Below, in pieces: positions 25,713-38,073 of a stretch of 64,000 bases of DNA (positions are counted from its first letter, which is position 1; each line of letters opens with the position of its first letter). The notes below the pieces were generated by a model that did not search any database, was not told the DNA's origin, and saw only the letters and a list, made by a program, of their open reading frames with translations. Position numbers and translations under genes: made by a program. Origin of the DNA: Caulobacterales bacterium (GTDB taxonomy: Bacteria; Pseudomonadota; Alphaproteobacteria; Caulobacterales; Caulobacteraceae); the NCBI GenBank assembly GCA_017302105.1, contig JAFLCS010000003.1, positions 186,001-250,000 of the forward strand, read 5' to 3'.

Positions 25713-26812
25713 CCGGGTGTAGTCCCGGCTTCCAGCAAGGCCGGGTCCAGGTATTTGAGATTGGCTTCCCGGATCTGCGCCGCGTCGTCGTCGTATAGGA
25801 ACGGCAGGAAGGCATAACGCTTGCCCCGCGTCACCGACGTCGCCTCGTGCAACAATGAGCAGGAAAACACGACCGCACCACCCAGCGGAGGGCGGTAGGT
25901 CCTTGATCCGTATTCCGGAAACCGCAGTTCACCGCCGTCAAAGTCCTGGTTGAGATTGATCGACACGGCAAACCGGCGATGCGCTGTGCCCTTGGTTGTA
26001 TTGTCACGGTGCGGTCGGAAATAGCCTCCGGTTTCGCTGTCATAACAGGCGATTAGGTGCCGTTCCATGCGTGTCGCACTGTACTGAAACGCTCTCTGAA
26101 TCTGCGGCACGAGCCGTCGAATTATGCGGGCGCGGACCCGTTCTCGGAGATCACCTTCAGGCAGCAAGGCGTCCGACCGGCGCTTGTGCCGGGTATCGCT
26201 CAAAAGGCGGGTTACGCCGTCAATTTCGCGCATGAACCCGGAGGGCTCGCCGCCAAGTGTGCCGTAGGTGTCGATCAGCGCCTCGCAGAAGTCCGGTTCA
26301 AAGATCCGAGGAATGAGCAAAACCGGCGCGAAGGCCTGCGTCCCCATGTGCAGATCTGGCGGGGGCAGGCTCGATACGTCTTCCAGGACGCTCTGGGACC
26401 GTTCGGGTCCCGAGCGTGTCAATACACGCAAGGTCGGGTCCAGGAGCAGCCACGTCGGCTCGGCCTGTCCGGACAGGGATTTGGCGACTGCACCGTCCTT
26501 GTCGAACAGCCAGCGTACCCCCGGGACCTGATCGCGACAGCGTTCGCGCCATCTGGGCAGGTCCGGCACGATCCCGAAGATGCAGGCGTGGATGTCATTG
26601 AACCGCTGTCGATTAGCCTCGATCAGGGCGATCCCGGCCTCGACGGCATCGTCCTGGGCCCCGCTGAGCAATCCGAGTGCGACGTACCGTCCACCTGCCG
26701 TGTCCACCGCATAGGAAGGATTGCTACCGCCGGGCAGGCGCAGGGCAGGGAGAGGATCACCGACGAACAGGGCCATTGGGAGATGTGGCTGTTCAACACC
26801 CCGGTTTGTCAA
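25709..26812 (-). CDS. Redoxin-like domain fused to a 2-oxoglutarate/Fe(II) dioxygenase
   Basis: 367 residues. Residues about 13-150 resemble an AhpC/redoxin fold (MALFVGDPLPALRLPGGS ...) but no peroxidatic Cys is seen at the expected place. Residues about 165-355 form a prolyl-4-hydroxylase-like dioxygenase: iron ligands HRD in GYFRPHRDNTT and the distal His in SLLHEATSV, with a following Arg (RGKRYAF) for 2-oxoglutarate. The likely reaction is hydroxylation of a protein or small molecule; substrate unknown. It starts inside the sodC stop (ATGA overlap). MALFVGDP, twelve codons in, is an alternative start. Pairing with SodC suggests an oxidative-stress context (inference). Confidence 0.82.
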   Translation of the reverse strand: MTNRGVEQPHLPMALFVGDPLPALRLPGGSNPSYAVDTAGGRYVALGLLSGAQDDAVEAGIALIEANRQRFNDIHACIFGIVPDLPRWRERCRDQVPGVRWLFDKDGAVAKSLSGQAEPTWLLLDPTLRVLTRSGPERSQSVLEDVSSLPPPDLHMGTQAFAPVLLIPRIFEPDFCEALIDTYGTLGGEPSGFMREIDGVTRLLSDTRHKRRSDALLPEGDLRERVRARIIRRLVPQIQRAFQYSATRMERHLIACYDSETGGYFRPHRDNTTKGTAHRRFAVSINLNQDFDGGELRFPEYGSRTYRPPLGGAVVFSCSLLHEATSVTRGKRYAFLPFLYDDDAAQIREANLKYLDPALLEAGTTPG

Positions 26813-27399
26813 TCCTGCCGGGGTACCGACGACGGGTAGAGCACCGCGCAGGCGATCCGGGGACCGGCACCGCCGATGGGCTGTGAGACGTGGTCGTCAG
26901 GGTTGGCATGAACGATCAGGGCGAGGCCCGCGGTGCGGGATGCCGCCCCGAGGTCGAGAGCAGCGCTTCGGGCGAGATACAGCTCGGCCCGGGCCGTGCC
27001 GTCGGCATGGGCATAGACGTTCTGGAGGTCGCCGCTGTCCGGGCCGCCGGCCCAGTTAAGCAGGCCGTGTGGATGAGGCGTATCGGGGGGATTGAGGTGG
27101 CCGCCGGCGCTCGAGAATGATGGAGCCTCACAGGTTCCGACGGCATGGAGGTGAACCCCGTGCCAGCCTTCCGGCCAGTTTTCTCCCTCTACAGCGAGGA
27201 GAAGGCCTTGCGGTCCGGTCCGCAGTGTGACCTGTCCGGCAGAGGTCCCATCGGCACCGTGCAAGGCGGCTGTCACGGGTGCAGCCGGGGCGACCTGGGG
27301 GAGGGACTGGTCCCGCTGATCGGCCGGGTCCAGGCTGAGGGCGCTGCAACCCATAAGGCCGATCGAAAAAATACTGCAAAACAGCGACTTGTGGGGCAT
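26809..27399 (-). CDS. sodC: Cu/Zn superoxide dismutase, putative lipoprotein
   Basis: 196 residues from ATG 27399, preceded by GGGAGG. A signal with lipobox GLMGC (C18) predicts membrane attachment facing the periplasm. SodC motifs: GVHLHAVGTCE (copper ligands and the first disulfide Cys), AGGHLNPPDTPHPHGLLNWA (bridging and zinc ligands), AGLALIVHANPDDH (last Cu His) and RIACAVLYP (second disulfide Cys). It dismutates periplasmic superoxide. It is divergent from gyrA across a 104-base region and is followed by the redoxin/dioxygenase fusion, with which it overlaps by four bases. Confidence 0.92.
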   Translation of the reverse strand: MPHKSLFCSIFSIGLMGCSALSLDPADQRDQSLPQVAPAAPVTAALHGADGTSAGQVTLRTGPQGLLLAVEGENWPEGWHGVHLHAVGTCEAPSFSSAGGHLNPPDTPHPHGLLNWAGGPDSGDLQNVYAHADGTARAELYLARSAALDLGAASRTAGLALIVHANPDDHVSQPIGGAGPRIACAVLYPSSVPRQD

Positions 27400-27429
27400 A
27401 TCTGGCCTCCCTTCCGGAGTGAGCTGGTT

Positions 27430-27459
27430 TTTGCGCTGCGGGCGCATAAATGCTAACAC
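27430..27459 (+). promoter_or_regulatory. Possible gyrA promoter with nearby CcrM site
   Basis: TTGCGCT (27430-27436) and GCTAACAC (27452-27459) are 15 bases apart and resemble the Caulobacter housekeeping promoter. The -10 lies in a small palindrome (GCTAACACTTTAGC, 27452-27465), and a GATTC (GANTC methylation site) follows at 27481-27485, between the promoter and the TTG start. Confidence 0.4.
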
Positions 27460-27503
27460 TTTAGCAGCGCTGAACGCTCCGATTCTGCTTAGAAAAACTT
27501 CCT

Positions 27504-30271
<2,768 letters not shown>

Positions 30272-30275
<4 letters not shown>

Positions 30276-31072
30276 TTGAGACGGTTCACATCGACGGCGC
30301 GCCGGCGACCGTCGAAGATCTCTCGGCGGCGCTGGTTTCGAATTACGCCGCCTTCACCACCTTCCAGCATGAGCCGGGCGGGGTGAGGGGACTGGACCTG
30401 CATCTGTCGCGACTGGCGTCGTCGTCGCTGGAGTTGTTCGGACAGTCCGTTCCAGATGCACGGCTGCGCGAGTTCATTCGCACGGCCTTGGCCGGGCGCG
30501 ACGAGCGATTGTCGGTTCGCGTCCAGCTGTTCCTGCCGACGATCACGCCGCGGCGGGTCGACGCCAAGGGACGCCCCAGTGTGCTGGTGCGGGTGTCCGG
30601 CCCGCTGCCGGAGCTGCGTGGGCCATTGCGTCTGCAAAGTCAGGCCTACCAACGCGAGGTCCCGCACCTCAAACACGCGGCGACCTTTGGCCTGATCCGC
30701 GCAGCACGGCAGGCCCGGACGGCGAGTTTCGACGACGCCCTGTTCGTTGCGTCCGATGGACTGATCTCCGAGGGCAGCATCTGGAACATCGGCTTCATCG
30801 AGGGCCAGTCAGTGATCTGGCCGCGCGCGCCGATGCTTGCCGGAACCGGGCAGGCCCTGATCGAGCGGGGCCTGATGGCTGTAGGCCTGAATAGCGAGAC
30901 GCGCCCGGTGCGCTTGGATGAGGTGGGGCGTTTTGATGGGGCCTTCATCTGCAACAGTTCAACCGCGGCGGCACCCGTTTCGACCATCGACCAAACGCGG
31001 CTGAATACTGATCCACGCGTGATCGAATGGCTTAAGGCGGCCTGGGCCGCCAATCCGGTGGAGGCCATCTAG
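30272..31072 (+). CDS. Class IV aminotransferase / aminodeoxychorismate lyase-like protein
   Basis: 266 residues from a GTG that overlaps the gyrA stop. PLP-dependent fold type IV: the cofactor Lys is K134 in [11 protein letters not shown], and [22 protein letters not shown] holds the conserved EGS/N segment that binds PLP and substrate. Phosphate-binding region near [16 protein letters not shown]. Members include branched-chain and D-amino-acid aminotransferases and 4-amino-4-deoxychorismate lyase (PabC); which activity applies here cannot be told from motifs. Translational coupling to gyrA is notable but probably not functional. Confidence 0.85.
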
Positions 31073-31128
31073 GCCACCGGCCAATCCGTGCTAGACAGAG
31101 ATGACAGGCGATCCACCGGAGGACACCT

Positions 31129-31617
31129 TTGCGCATCGGTCTTTATCCGGGAACCTTCGATCCCGTCACCAACGGACACCTGGACATCATCGGTCGAGCG
31201 GTGAAGCTCGTCGACAAGCTGGTCGTGGGTGTCGCCCGCAATGACGACAAGGGCCCCCTGTTCACGACCGACGAGCGTGTCGCGATGTTGCAAACGGCGG
31301 TGCAGTCGATGGGCAACGGCACGATTATCGAAATCCGTCCCTTCGAAAGCCTGCTGATGCACTTTGCCGAAGAGGTCGGGGCCGCCGTCATCATTCGTGG
31401 GCTGCGGGCCGTTGCCGACTTCGAATATGAGTTCCAGATGACGGCCATGAACCAGAAGCTGAACGACGAAATCGAGACGGTCTTTCTCATGGCCGACCCC
31501 CGCCACCAGGCTATTGCCTCTCGGCTGGTCAAGGAGATTGCAAGGCTGAACGGCGATATCGAAGGGTTTGTCCCGCCTGAAATCGCGCGCGCCGTTCGCG
31601 CCAAGCTGAAAGCCTGA
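31129..31617 (+). CDS. coaD: Phosphopantetheine adenylyltransferase
   Basis: 162-residue nucleotidyltransferase that makes dephospho-CoA from 4'-phosphopantetheine and ATP, the penultimate step of CoA synthesis. The N-terminal MRIGLYPGTFDPVTNGH contains the TxGH motif (14-17), and AAVIIRGLRAVADFEYEFQM and SRLVKEIARLNGDI are typical. The start is TTG, supported by GGAGGA five bases upstream and by the invariant N-terminal strand. Length is normal. The next gene begins three bases after the stop. Confidence 0.96.
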   Translation: MRIGLYPGTFDPVTNGHLDIIGRAVKLVDKLVVGVARNDDKGPLFTTDERVAMLQTAVQSMGNGTIIEIRPFESLLMHFAEEVGAAVIIRGLRAVADFEYEFQMTAMNQKLNDEIETVFLMADPRHQAIASRLVKEIARLNGDIEGFVPPEIARAVRAKLKA

Positions 31618-31620
31618 GTT

Positions 31621-32481
31621 ATGCGTTTGCTAGCCTGCCTCATTTCCGCCTTCGCGGTCCTGTCGACCCCTGTTCTGGCCCAGTCCAGTGACTGGCGAAC
31701 GATCGACCCCGACAACCTTCTGGTTATCGAAACCACTCGTGGCCGCATTCTGATCGAGATGGTTCCCGAGGCCGCGCCCGGTCACGTCGAGCGGATGCGG
31801 GTCCTGACGCGGCGTGGATTCTATGACGGCGTGTCGTTCCATCGGGTGATGGCTGGCTTCATGGCCCAGACGGGTGATCCCCAGGGCACCGGGGAGGGTG
31901 GAAGCGACCTGCCGGATATGGCCGCCGAATTCAGCTTTCGTCGGGGGGGCGAGCTTCCCTATGCCGAGGTGACCGGAACCGATCGAGGCTTCACGCGCCC
32001 GGGCGGCGTACAGCTCGGCCTGTTCGGACCCCTGCCTGTTCAGACCCAGCCTGACGGTCAGATGTTCGCAACGCGGGATGGCCGGGTCGACGCCACCGCC
32101 TGGTTCTGCCCCGGTGTGGTCGGGGCAGCGCGTACGGCCCAGAACATCAACACGGCCAATAGCCAGTTCTACATCATGACCGCCCCGAACATGAGCCTGA
32201 ACGGTCAGTACACGGTGTGGGGGCGCGTCATTGGGTCAATGGACGCGGTCAATCTCTTGCAGACCGGAGATCCGGTGTCGGGACTGGTGCCCGTGGACCA
32301 GCGCGATCGGATGACACGCGTGCGTATCGCATCGGACATTCCGGCGGCTGAACGTCCGGTCGCGCGGGTGCTGGATGTGAGTTCGCCGAGATTCGCTCAG
32401 CTGGTTGATGAGCAAAGGGCGGCCCGAGGCACGCGGTTCTCCGTTTGTGACCTCTCTCTGCCTTCGGATATTGAGAACTAG
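31621..32481 (+). CDS. Exported cyclophilin-type peptidyl-prolyl isomerase (copy 1)
   Basis: 286 residues. A signal peptide (MRLLACLISAFAVLSTPVLAQ) directs it to the periplasm, where it should assist protein folding. Catalytic-core residues are recognisable: SFHRVMAGFMAQTGDP (Arg, Phe, Met, Gln of the cyclophilin site) and NSQFYIMT. Between them is an insertion of roughly 50-60 residues rich in Gly/Pro (around ELPYAEVTGTDRGFTRPGG) that typical bacterial cyclophilins lack, and a C-terminal extension ends in FSVCDLSLP. It is followed 16 bases later by a paralogue of the same layout. Confidence 0.88.
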   Translation: MRLLACLISAFAVLSTPVLAQSSDWRTIDPDNLLVIETTRGRILIEMVPEAAPGHVERMRVLTRRGFYDGVSFHRVMAGFMAQTGDPQGTGEGGSDLPDMAAEFSFRRGGELPYAEVTGTDRGFTRPGGVQLGLFGPLPVQTQPDGQMFATRDGRVDATAWFCPGVVGAARTAQNINTANSQFYIMTAPNMSLNGQYTVWGRVIGSMDAVNLLQTGDPVSGLVPVDQRDRMTRVRIASDIPAAERPVARVLDVSSPRFAQLVDEQRAARGTRFSVCDLSLPSDIEN

Positions 32482-32497
32482 TCCAGGGGATCGGCGG

Positions 32498-33394
32498 ATG
32501 AAGACGCGACTGTTGTTGGGAGTGATGGCGGCCCTGGCGTTTCCAGGCCCGGTCCTGGCCCAGGACGCCGGTGGCGAGGCACCTGCAACCGAGGTACCCA
32601 GTATTCCGGCGGCGGCATGGCGCACAGTTCCAGCCGAAAACCTGTTGGTCATTGATACCAGCCGCGGCCGGATTCTCGTGGAAATGGCCCCCGAAATCGC
32701 GCCGAACCACGTTGAGAGGGTGCGCCGGCTGGCGCGTGACGGGTTCTACGACAATCAGCGATTTCATAGGGTCATCGACTGGTTCATGGCTCAGACGGGT
32801 GATCCGCTGAGCCGAGGCGCGGATCGCGCCCTTTGGGGCGAAGGTCAGAGTGCCTATCCCGATCTGGATGCCGAGTTCACATTCCGCCGAGATGGAGCCA
32901 TGGGCTTTGCCCCAGTCGCCAGCCCGATGGGTTCGGTCCTGGGCTTCATGGGGTCCATGCCGGTCATCAGCCAGCCTGACGCCCTAATGAGCCAGACGGG
33001 CGATGGAAAGGTCCACGGTTGGGCCACCTACTGCCCCGGCGTCGCCGGCATGGCGCGCGACGAAGATAACAACAGCGCCAACAGCCAGTTTTTTATCATG
33101 CGTCAGGCCTATCCGAGCCTGGACAAGCGTTACACCGTCTGGGGCCGGGCGATCGTGGGCCTGGACGTGGTTCGAGCCCTCAATCACGGGACCGATCCGT
33201 CGGGAGCCGTGGCTGAGCCTGACGTTATGACGCGGGTCCAGGTGGCGTCCGACATACCTGAGGCCGAGCGCCCGACCGCACGGGTCCTGTCGACGACCAG
33301 CCAGACATTCCAGGACCTCATCGCGCAGGTGAGGGCCGCGCGCGGTGCCGATTTTTCCCTGTGCGACATCGACATTCCGGCGGAGGTATCATGA
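32498..33394 (+). CDS. Exported cyclophilin-type peptidyl-prolyl isomerase (copy 2)
   Basis: 298 residues. The ATG at 32498 starts a clear signal peptide (MKTRLLLGVMAALAFPGPVLAQ). Paralogue of the preceding gene: RFHRVIDWFMAQTGDP and NSQFFIMRQAYPSLDKRYTVWG are shared, as are the long central insertion (about residues 110-175) and the tail ending FSLCDIDIPAEVS. In the catalytic block, Ile-Asp-Trp replaces the usual x-x-Gly before FM, a possible specificity change. It overlaps the small GNAT gene by four bases. A tandem duplication is the simplest origin. Confidence 0.88.
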   Translation: MKTRLLLGVMAALAFPGPVLAQDAGGEAPATEVPSIPAAAWRTVPAENLLVIDTSRGRILVEMAPEIAPNHVERVRRLARDGFYDNQRFHRVIDWFMAQTGDPLSRGADRALWGEGQSAYPDLDAEFTFRRDGAMGFAPVASPMGSVLGFMGSMPVISQPDALMSQTGDGKVHGWATYCPGVAGMARDEDNNSANSQFFIMRQAYPSLDKRYTVWGRAIVGLDVVRALNHGTDPSGAVAEPDVMTRVQVASDIPEAERPTARVLSTTSQTFQDLIAQVRAARGADFSLCDIDIPAEVS

Positions 33395-33702
33395 GCGAGC
33401 TCGACCCCGATATCCGCGACGAGACGGAGAGCCGACGCTACGCCCTTGACGTCGAGGGAGAGACGGCGGTCGTGACCTATAATCTGGTCCAGGGCGGGCT
33501 GATGGTGACGGAGACCCTGGTGCCGATTGCCCTGGAAGGCCGTGGTATCGCCAGCCGTCTGGCCCGGCACGTCCTGGCCGATGTCAAGGCGCGAGGGCTG
33601 GTACTCCTACCGGTCTGCCCGTTTTTTGCGGGCTACCTCAAGAAACATCCGGAATGGGCCGACGTGGTCCACCCAACCTATCGCGGGACGCTGGGGATTT
33701 GA
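33391..33702 (+). CDS. Small YjdJ-type GNAT-like acetyltransferase
   Basis: 103 residues from the ATG overlapping the cyclophilin stop. It matches the short Acetyltransf_CG family: VVTYNLVQGGLMVTETLVPIAL, EGRGIASRLARHVLADVKAR (the acetyl-CoA pyrophosphate loop) and VCPFFAGYLKKHPEWADVV. These mini-GNATs retain the CoA-binding fold; substrates are unknown. A strong hairpin terminator follows nine bases after the stop. Confidence 0.88.
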   Translation: MSELDPDIRDETESRRYALDVEGETAVVTYNLVQGGLMVTETLVPIALEGRGIASRLARHVLADVKARGLVLLPVCPFFAGYLKKHPEWADVVHPTYRGTLGI

Positions 33703-33710
33703 TGCGAAAA

Positions 33711-33733
33711 CGCCCCGGTCGAGGACCGGGGCG
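33711..33733. terminator. Bidirectional intrinsic terminator between GNAT gene and glnA
   Basis: CGCCCCGGTC-GAG-GACCGGGGCG is a perfect 10-bp stem with a three-base loop. The plus strand continues CGTTTCTG and the minus strand continues CGTTTTCG, so it can end both convergent transcripts. Confidence 0.85.
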
Positions 33734-33760
33734 CGTTTCTGTCCGTTTAGGACAACCTGG

Positions 33761-35167
33761 CTAGCACTTGTAGTACATATCGAATTCGACCGGATGGGGG
33801 TGTAGCTGCAGGCGGGCAACCTCTTCCATCTTCAGATCGATGTAGGCGTCGATGAAGTCGTCATCCATGACGCCGCCCTTCTTGAGGAAGGCTCGGTCCT
33901 GGTCCAGCGACTCCAGCGCTTCGCGCAGCGAGCCGCAGACTTCAGGTACGTTCTTGCGCTCCTGCGGCGGCAGATCGTACAGATTCTTGTCCATGGCGGG
34001 CCCGGGATCGATCCGGTTCTCGATACCATCAAGGCCAGCCATCAGCAGTGCCACGAAGGTCAGGTAGGGGTTGCCCATCGGGTCAGGGAAGCGGGCCTCG
34101 ATACGCTTGGCCTTGGGTGATGACACCCAAGGAATCCGGATCGAGGCTGAGCGGTTGCGTGCCGAATAGGCCAGCTTCACCGGGGCCTCGTAGCCCGGCA
34201 CCAAACGCTTGTAGGAATTCGTGGTGGGGTTGGCGAAGGCATTGATCGCCTTGGCGTGTTTGATGATGCCGCCGATGTACCAGAGGCACAGGTCGGACAG
34301 GCCGGCATATTTGTCCCCGGCGAACTGAGGCTTGCCGGCCTTCCAGATCGACTGGTGGACGTGCATTCCCGAGCCGTTGTCGCCGAACATCGGCTTGGGC
34401 ATGAAGGTCGCGGACTTGCCGTAGGCGGCTGCTACGTTGTGGATGACGTATTTATAGAGCTGCATCCGATCGGCCATGGTCAGCAGATCAGCGAACTTCA
34501 GTCCCAATTCATGCTGGGCCGGAGCTACCTCGTGATGGTGCTTTTCCGGCTCCAGTCCCAATTCGCCCATGACCGCCAGCATTTCACCGCGCAGATCCTG
34601 TCCGCTGTCGACCGGATTGACCGGGAAATAGCCGCCCTTGGGGCCGGGGCGGTGACCGAGGTTGCCTTCGGGATAGGCCTTGCCGCTGTTGGACGGCAGT
34701 TCGATGGAGTCGAAGCTGTAGCCGGTGTTCTCGGGCGCGGTCGACCAGCGCACGTCGTCGAAGACGAAGAACTCGGCCTCCGGACCGAAATAGACCGTAT
34801 CGCCCACGCCGGCGGACTGAATGTAGGCCAGGGCCTTCTTGGCCATCGAGCGCGGATCGCGGTTGTAGGGTTCGCCGGTGTCGGGGTTCAGGACGTCGCA
34901 GAACAGAAACAGCGTGGCCTGTTGATAGAAAGGATCTACGTAGGCGGTCGTCAGGTCCGGCTTGAGCAGCATATCGGACTCATTGATGGCCTTCCAACCC
35001 GAGATCGACGACCCGTCGAACATGGTGCCTTCTTCCAGGAAGTCCTCGTCGACCATACCGATATCAAAGGTGACGTGCTGCAACTGACCGCGCGGGTCGG
35101 TGAAGCGTAGATCAACGTAGCGGATCTCTTCATCCTGGATTTGCTTAAGAATTTTGGCTGAGCTCAT
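33761..35167 (-). CDS. glnA: Glutamine synthetase, type I
   Basis: 468 residues. It condenses glutamate, ammonia and ATP to glutamine. The N-terminus [26 protein letters not shown] latch segment, [12 protein letters not shown] metal/ammonia region and the [10 protein letters not shown] and [12 protein letters not shown] substrate segments are all present. Tyr397 in [10 protein letters not shown] is the adenylylation site, so GlnE control is expected. Upstream is glnB, which in turn signals nitrogen status. The ATG has no good ribosome binding site (the preceding bases read CCCTCCAG, with only a GGA about 13 bases away), and a terminator-like hairpin lies between glnB and glnA. Confidence 0.97.
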   Translation of the reverse strand: MSSAKILKQIQDEEIRYVDLRFTDPRGQLQHVTFDIGMVDEDFLEEGTMFDGSSISGWKAINESDMLLKPDLTTAYVDPFYQQATLFLFCDVLNPDTGEPYNRDPRSMAKKALAYIQSAGVGDTVYFGPEAEFFVFDDVRWSTAPENTGYSFDSIELPSNSGKAYPEGNLGHRPGPKGGYFPVNPVDSGQDLRGEMLAVMGELGLEPEKHHHEVAPAQHELGLKFADLLTMADRMQLYKYVIHNVAAAYGKSATFMPKPMFGDNGSGMHVHQSIWKAGKPQFAGDKYAGLSDLCLWYIGGIIKHAKAINAFANPTTNSYKRLVPGYEAPVKLAYSARNRSASIRIPWVSSPKAKRIEARFPDPMGNPYLTFVALLMAGLDGIENRIDPGPAMDKNLYDLPPQERKNVPEVCGSLREALESLDQDRAFLKKGGVMDDDFIDAYIDLKMEEVARLQLHPHPVEFDMYYKC

Positions 35168-35202
35168 CTGGAGGGAATCCGTATCGGCTGGGGAGGGAAT
35201 TG

Positions 35203-35226
35203 AAAAAAGGGCCGCTGGAGCGACCC
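35203..35226 (-). terminator. Terminator-like hairpin between glnB and glnA
   Basis: On the minus strand GGGTCGC-TCCA-GCGGCCC (seven pairs including one G-U) is followed by six T residues, ten bases after the glnB stop and 35 bases before the glnA ATG. It should end part of the glnB transcripts before glnA. Confidence 0.65.
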
Positions 35227-35235
35227 ATGGGTAGG

Positions 35236-35991
<756 letters not shown>

Positions 35992-37257
35992 TCAGGCCGC
36001 GCCGTCGGCCTTGCGCTTCTCAGAGTAGATGAGCAGGGGCTGGGCCTGCCCCTCGATAACCTCGGCATTGACCACGACCTCTTCGACACCCTCGAAGGTT
36101 GGCAGCTCGAACATGGTTTCGAGCAGGATACCTTCCAGGATTGACCGCAGGCCGCGCGCGCCGGTCTTGCGGGTAATGGCCTTCTTGGCCACCGCCGACA
36201 GGGCGTCGTCGGTGAACGTCAGGGTGACGTTCTCCATCTCAAACAGGCGACCATACTGTTTGACCAAGGCGTTCTTGGGCTCGGTCAGGATCTTGACCAG
36301 AGCTTCCTCGTCCAGGTCTTCCAGGGTTGCCAGCACGGGCAGGCGCCCGATGAATTCGGGGATCAGGCCGAACCGCATCAGATCGTCCGGCTCGACACCG
36401 CGCAGAATGTCGCCCGTGCGGCGCTCGTCCAGCTCCTTGACCTTGGCCCCGAAGCCGATGGAGGCCGCTTCGCCTCTAGCCGAAATCACGCGCTCGAGCC
36501 CGGCAAACGCCCCGCCGACGATGAACAGGATGTTGGTGGTGTCGACCTGCAGGAATTCCTGTTGCGGGTGTTTGCGCCCGCCCTGGGGCGGCACCGAAGC
36601 TACCGTGCCCTCCATGATCTTGAGCAGGGCCTGCTGGACGCCTTCGCCGGAGACGTCCCGCGTGATCGAGGGATTGTCCGATTTGCGACTGATCTTGTCG
36701 ATTTCGTCGATGTAGACGATGCCGCGCTGGGCCCGGTCGACGTTGTAGTCGGCGGCCTGCAGCAGCTTTAGCACGATGTTCTCGACGTCTTCACCCACAT
36801 AGCCGGCTTCGGTCAGGGTGGTGGCGTCGGCCATGGTGAAGGGCACGTCGATGATTCGCGCCAGGGTCTGGGCCAGAAGCGTCTTGCCGGAGCCCGTTGG
36901 CCCGATCAGCATGATGTTCGATTTGGCCAGTTCGACGTCGTTGTTCTTGGTCGCGTGGTTGAGGCGCTTGTAATGGTTGTGGACGGCGACCGAGAGGACC
37001 TTCTTGGCGTGATCCTGGCCGATGACATAGTCATCAAGGACCTTGCGGATCTCCTTGGGCGAGGGCACGCCATCCTTGCCGGTCTTCACAAAGCCGGTCT
37101 TGTGTTCCTCGCGGATGATATCCATGCATAGTTCGACGCATTCATCGCAGATGAACACGGTCGGGCCCGCAATCAGCTTTCGGACTTCGTGCTGGCTCTT
37201 GCCACAGAAGGAGCAGTAGAGCGTGCTCTTGGATTCGCCGCCGGCGGCCTTGGTCAT
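35992..37257 (-). CDS. clpX: ATP-dependent Clp protease ATPase subunit ClpX
   Basis: 421-residue AAA+ unfoldase that feeds substrates to ClpP; in Caulobacter it degrades cell-cycle regulators such as CtrA. N-terminal zinc finger C15-C18-C37-C40 (YCSFCGK, ICDEC), Walker A GPTGSGKT (119-126), Walker [10 protein letters not shown], and the ClpP-docking IGF loop ([10 protein letters not shown]) are present, followed by the sensor-2 region ([12 protein letters not shown]). AGGA precedes the ATG at suitable distance. clpP, usually just upstream, is absent: the next gene upstream is a divergent HAD hydrolase, so clpX is transcribed alone here. Confidence 0.97.
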   Translation of the reverse strand: MTKAAGGESKSTLYCSFCGKSQHEVRKLIAGPTVFICDECVELCMDIIREEHKTGFVKTGKDGVPSPKEIRKVLDDYVIGQDHAKKVLSVAVHNHYKRLNHATKNNDVELAKSNIMLIGPTGSGKTLLAQTLARIIDVPFTMADATTLTEAGYVGEDVENIVLKLLQAADYNVDRAQRGIVYIDEIDKISRKSDNPSITRDVSGEGVQQALLKIMEGTVASVPPQGGRKHPQQEFLQVDTTNILFIVGGAFAGLERVISARGEAASIGFGAKVKELDERRTGDILRGVEPDDLMRFGLIPEFIGRLPVLATLEDLDEEALVKILTEPKNALVKQYGRLFEMENVTLTFTDDALSAVAKKAITRKTGARGLRSILEGILLETMFELPTFEGVEEVVVNAEVIEGQAQPLLIYSEKRKADGAA

Positions 37258-37436
37258 CTTCTCGTCCTACTCACACCGGGGACTGGCACCCTGCGGCACC
37301 CCCCATGTCTTCTCGACCCTTATCGTACGATACTGGCCGCAAAGTTCCCAAAACAATGACAACGCCAAACACAATCGTCCACCCCGACCTCCGGGTGGCT
37401 CGTCATCTTGGATTCCATCATCAGGATAAAGCCTAA

Positions 37437-38060
37437 ATGGAGACTGAACAGGCGCTTGGCCAGTCCCCTCAGGTCGTCGCATTCGATTTTGATGGAACGT
37501 TGACAATTCAAGATAGTTACACGTCGTTCCTCAGGCACAGGTCTGGAAGTTCGAGATATCTTTCAGGGTTGATGACGCTGCTACCCGAGCTGATCACCTA
37601 TCCCGTCCGCCGGGACCGCGGACGATTGAAGGCGGCTGCGACGCGGACTTTCCTGGCGGGGCAATCGGCAACTGTCGTGGCTGAAGAGGCCCGGCAATTT
37701 GCCGATGAGGTCTGGGGCCGATTCATGCGCCCGGATGCTCTGAAGTGCTGGGAGGCCTGGGGCCGGGCCGGGGCGACCCGCGTCATCGTGACGGCATCTC
37801 CGAGCCTGACCGTCCGGCCATTCGCCGACCGACTGGGTGCGGATCTGTTGCTGGGGACCGAGCTGGAAAGGGTGGACGACCGCCTGACGGGTGGGTTTGC
37901 GACCCCCAACTGCCGTGCTGCCGAGAAGGTCGTTCGCTTACGCGACGCCTTCGGCCCCGGGATTCGTCTGGCGGCGGCCTATGGCGACACATCCGGCGAC
38001 ACTGAAATGCTGGCAATCGCCGACTACCGGGGCTGGCGTGAATTTGTCGAGCGACCGTGA
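37437..38060 (+). CDS. HAD-superfamily (SerB-like, subclass IB) phosphatase
   Basis: 207 residues. HAD motif I FDFDGTLTIQDS (D17, D19), motif II VIVTASPS, motif III Lys in AAEKVVRLRD and motif IV AAYGDTSGDTEML are all intact, with the helical cap typical of HAD-IB enzymes (phosphoserine phosphatase/YfhB type) between motifs I and II. It should dephosphorylate a small metabolite; the substrate is not determinable. It is divergent from clpX across a 179-base region containing the exact palindrome TATCGTACGATA (37321-37332), and convergent with the next gene. Confidence 0.87.
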   Translation: METEQALGQSPQVVAFDFDGTLTIQDSYTSFLRHRSGSSRYLSGLMTLLPELITYPVRRDRGRLKAAATRTFLAGQSATVVAEEARQFADEVWGRFMRPDALKCWEAWGRAGATRVIVTASPSLTVRPFADRLGADLLLGTELERVDDRLTGGFATPNCRAAEKVVRLRDAFGPGIRLAAAYGDTSGDTEMLAIADYRGWREFVERP

Positions 38061-38073
38061 GGCGTACGCGGGT

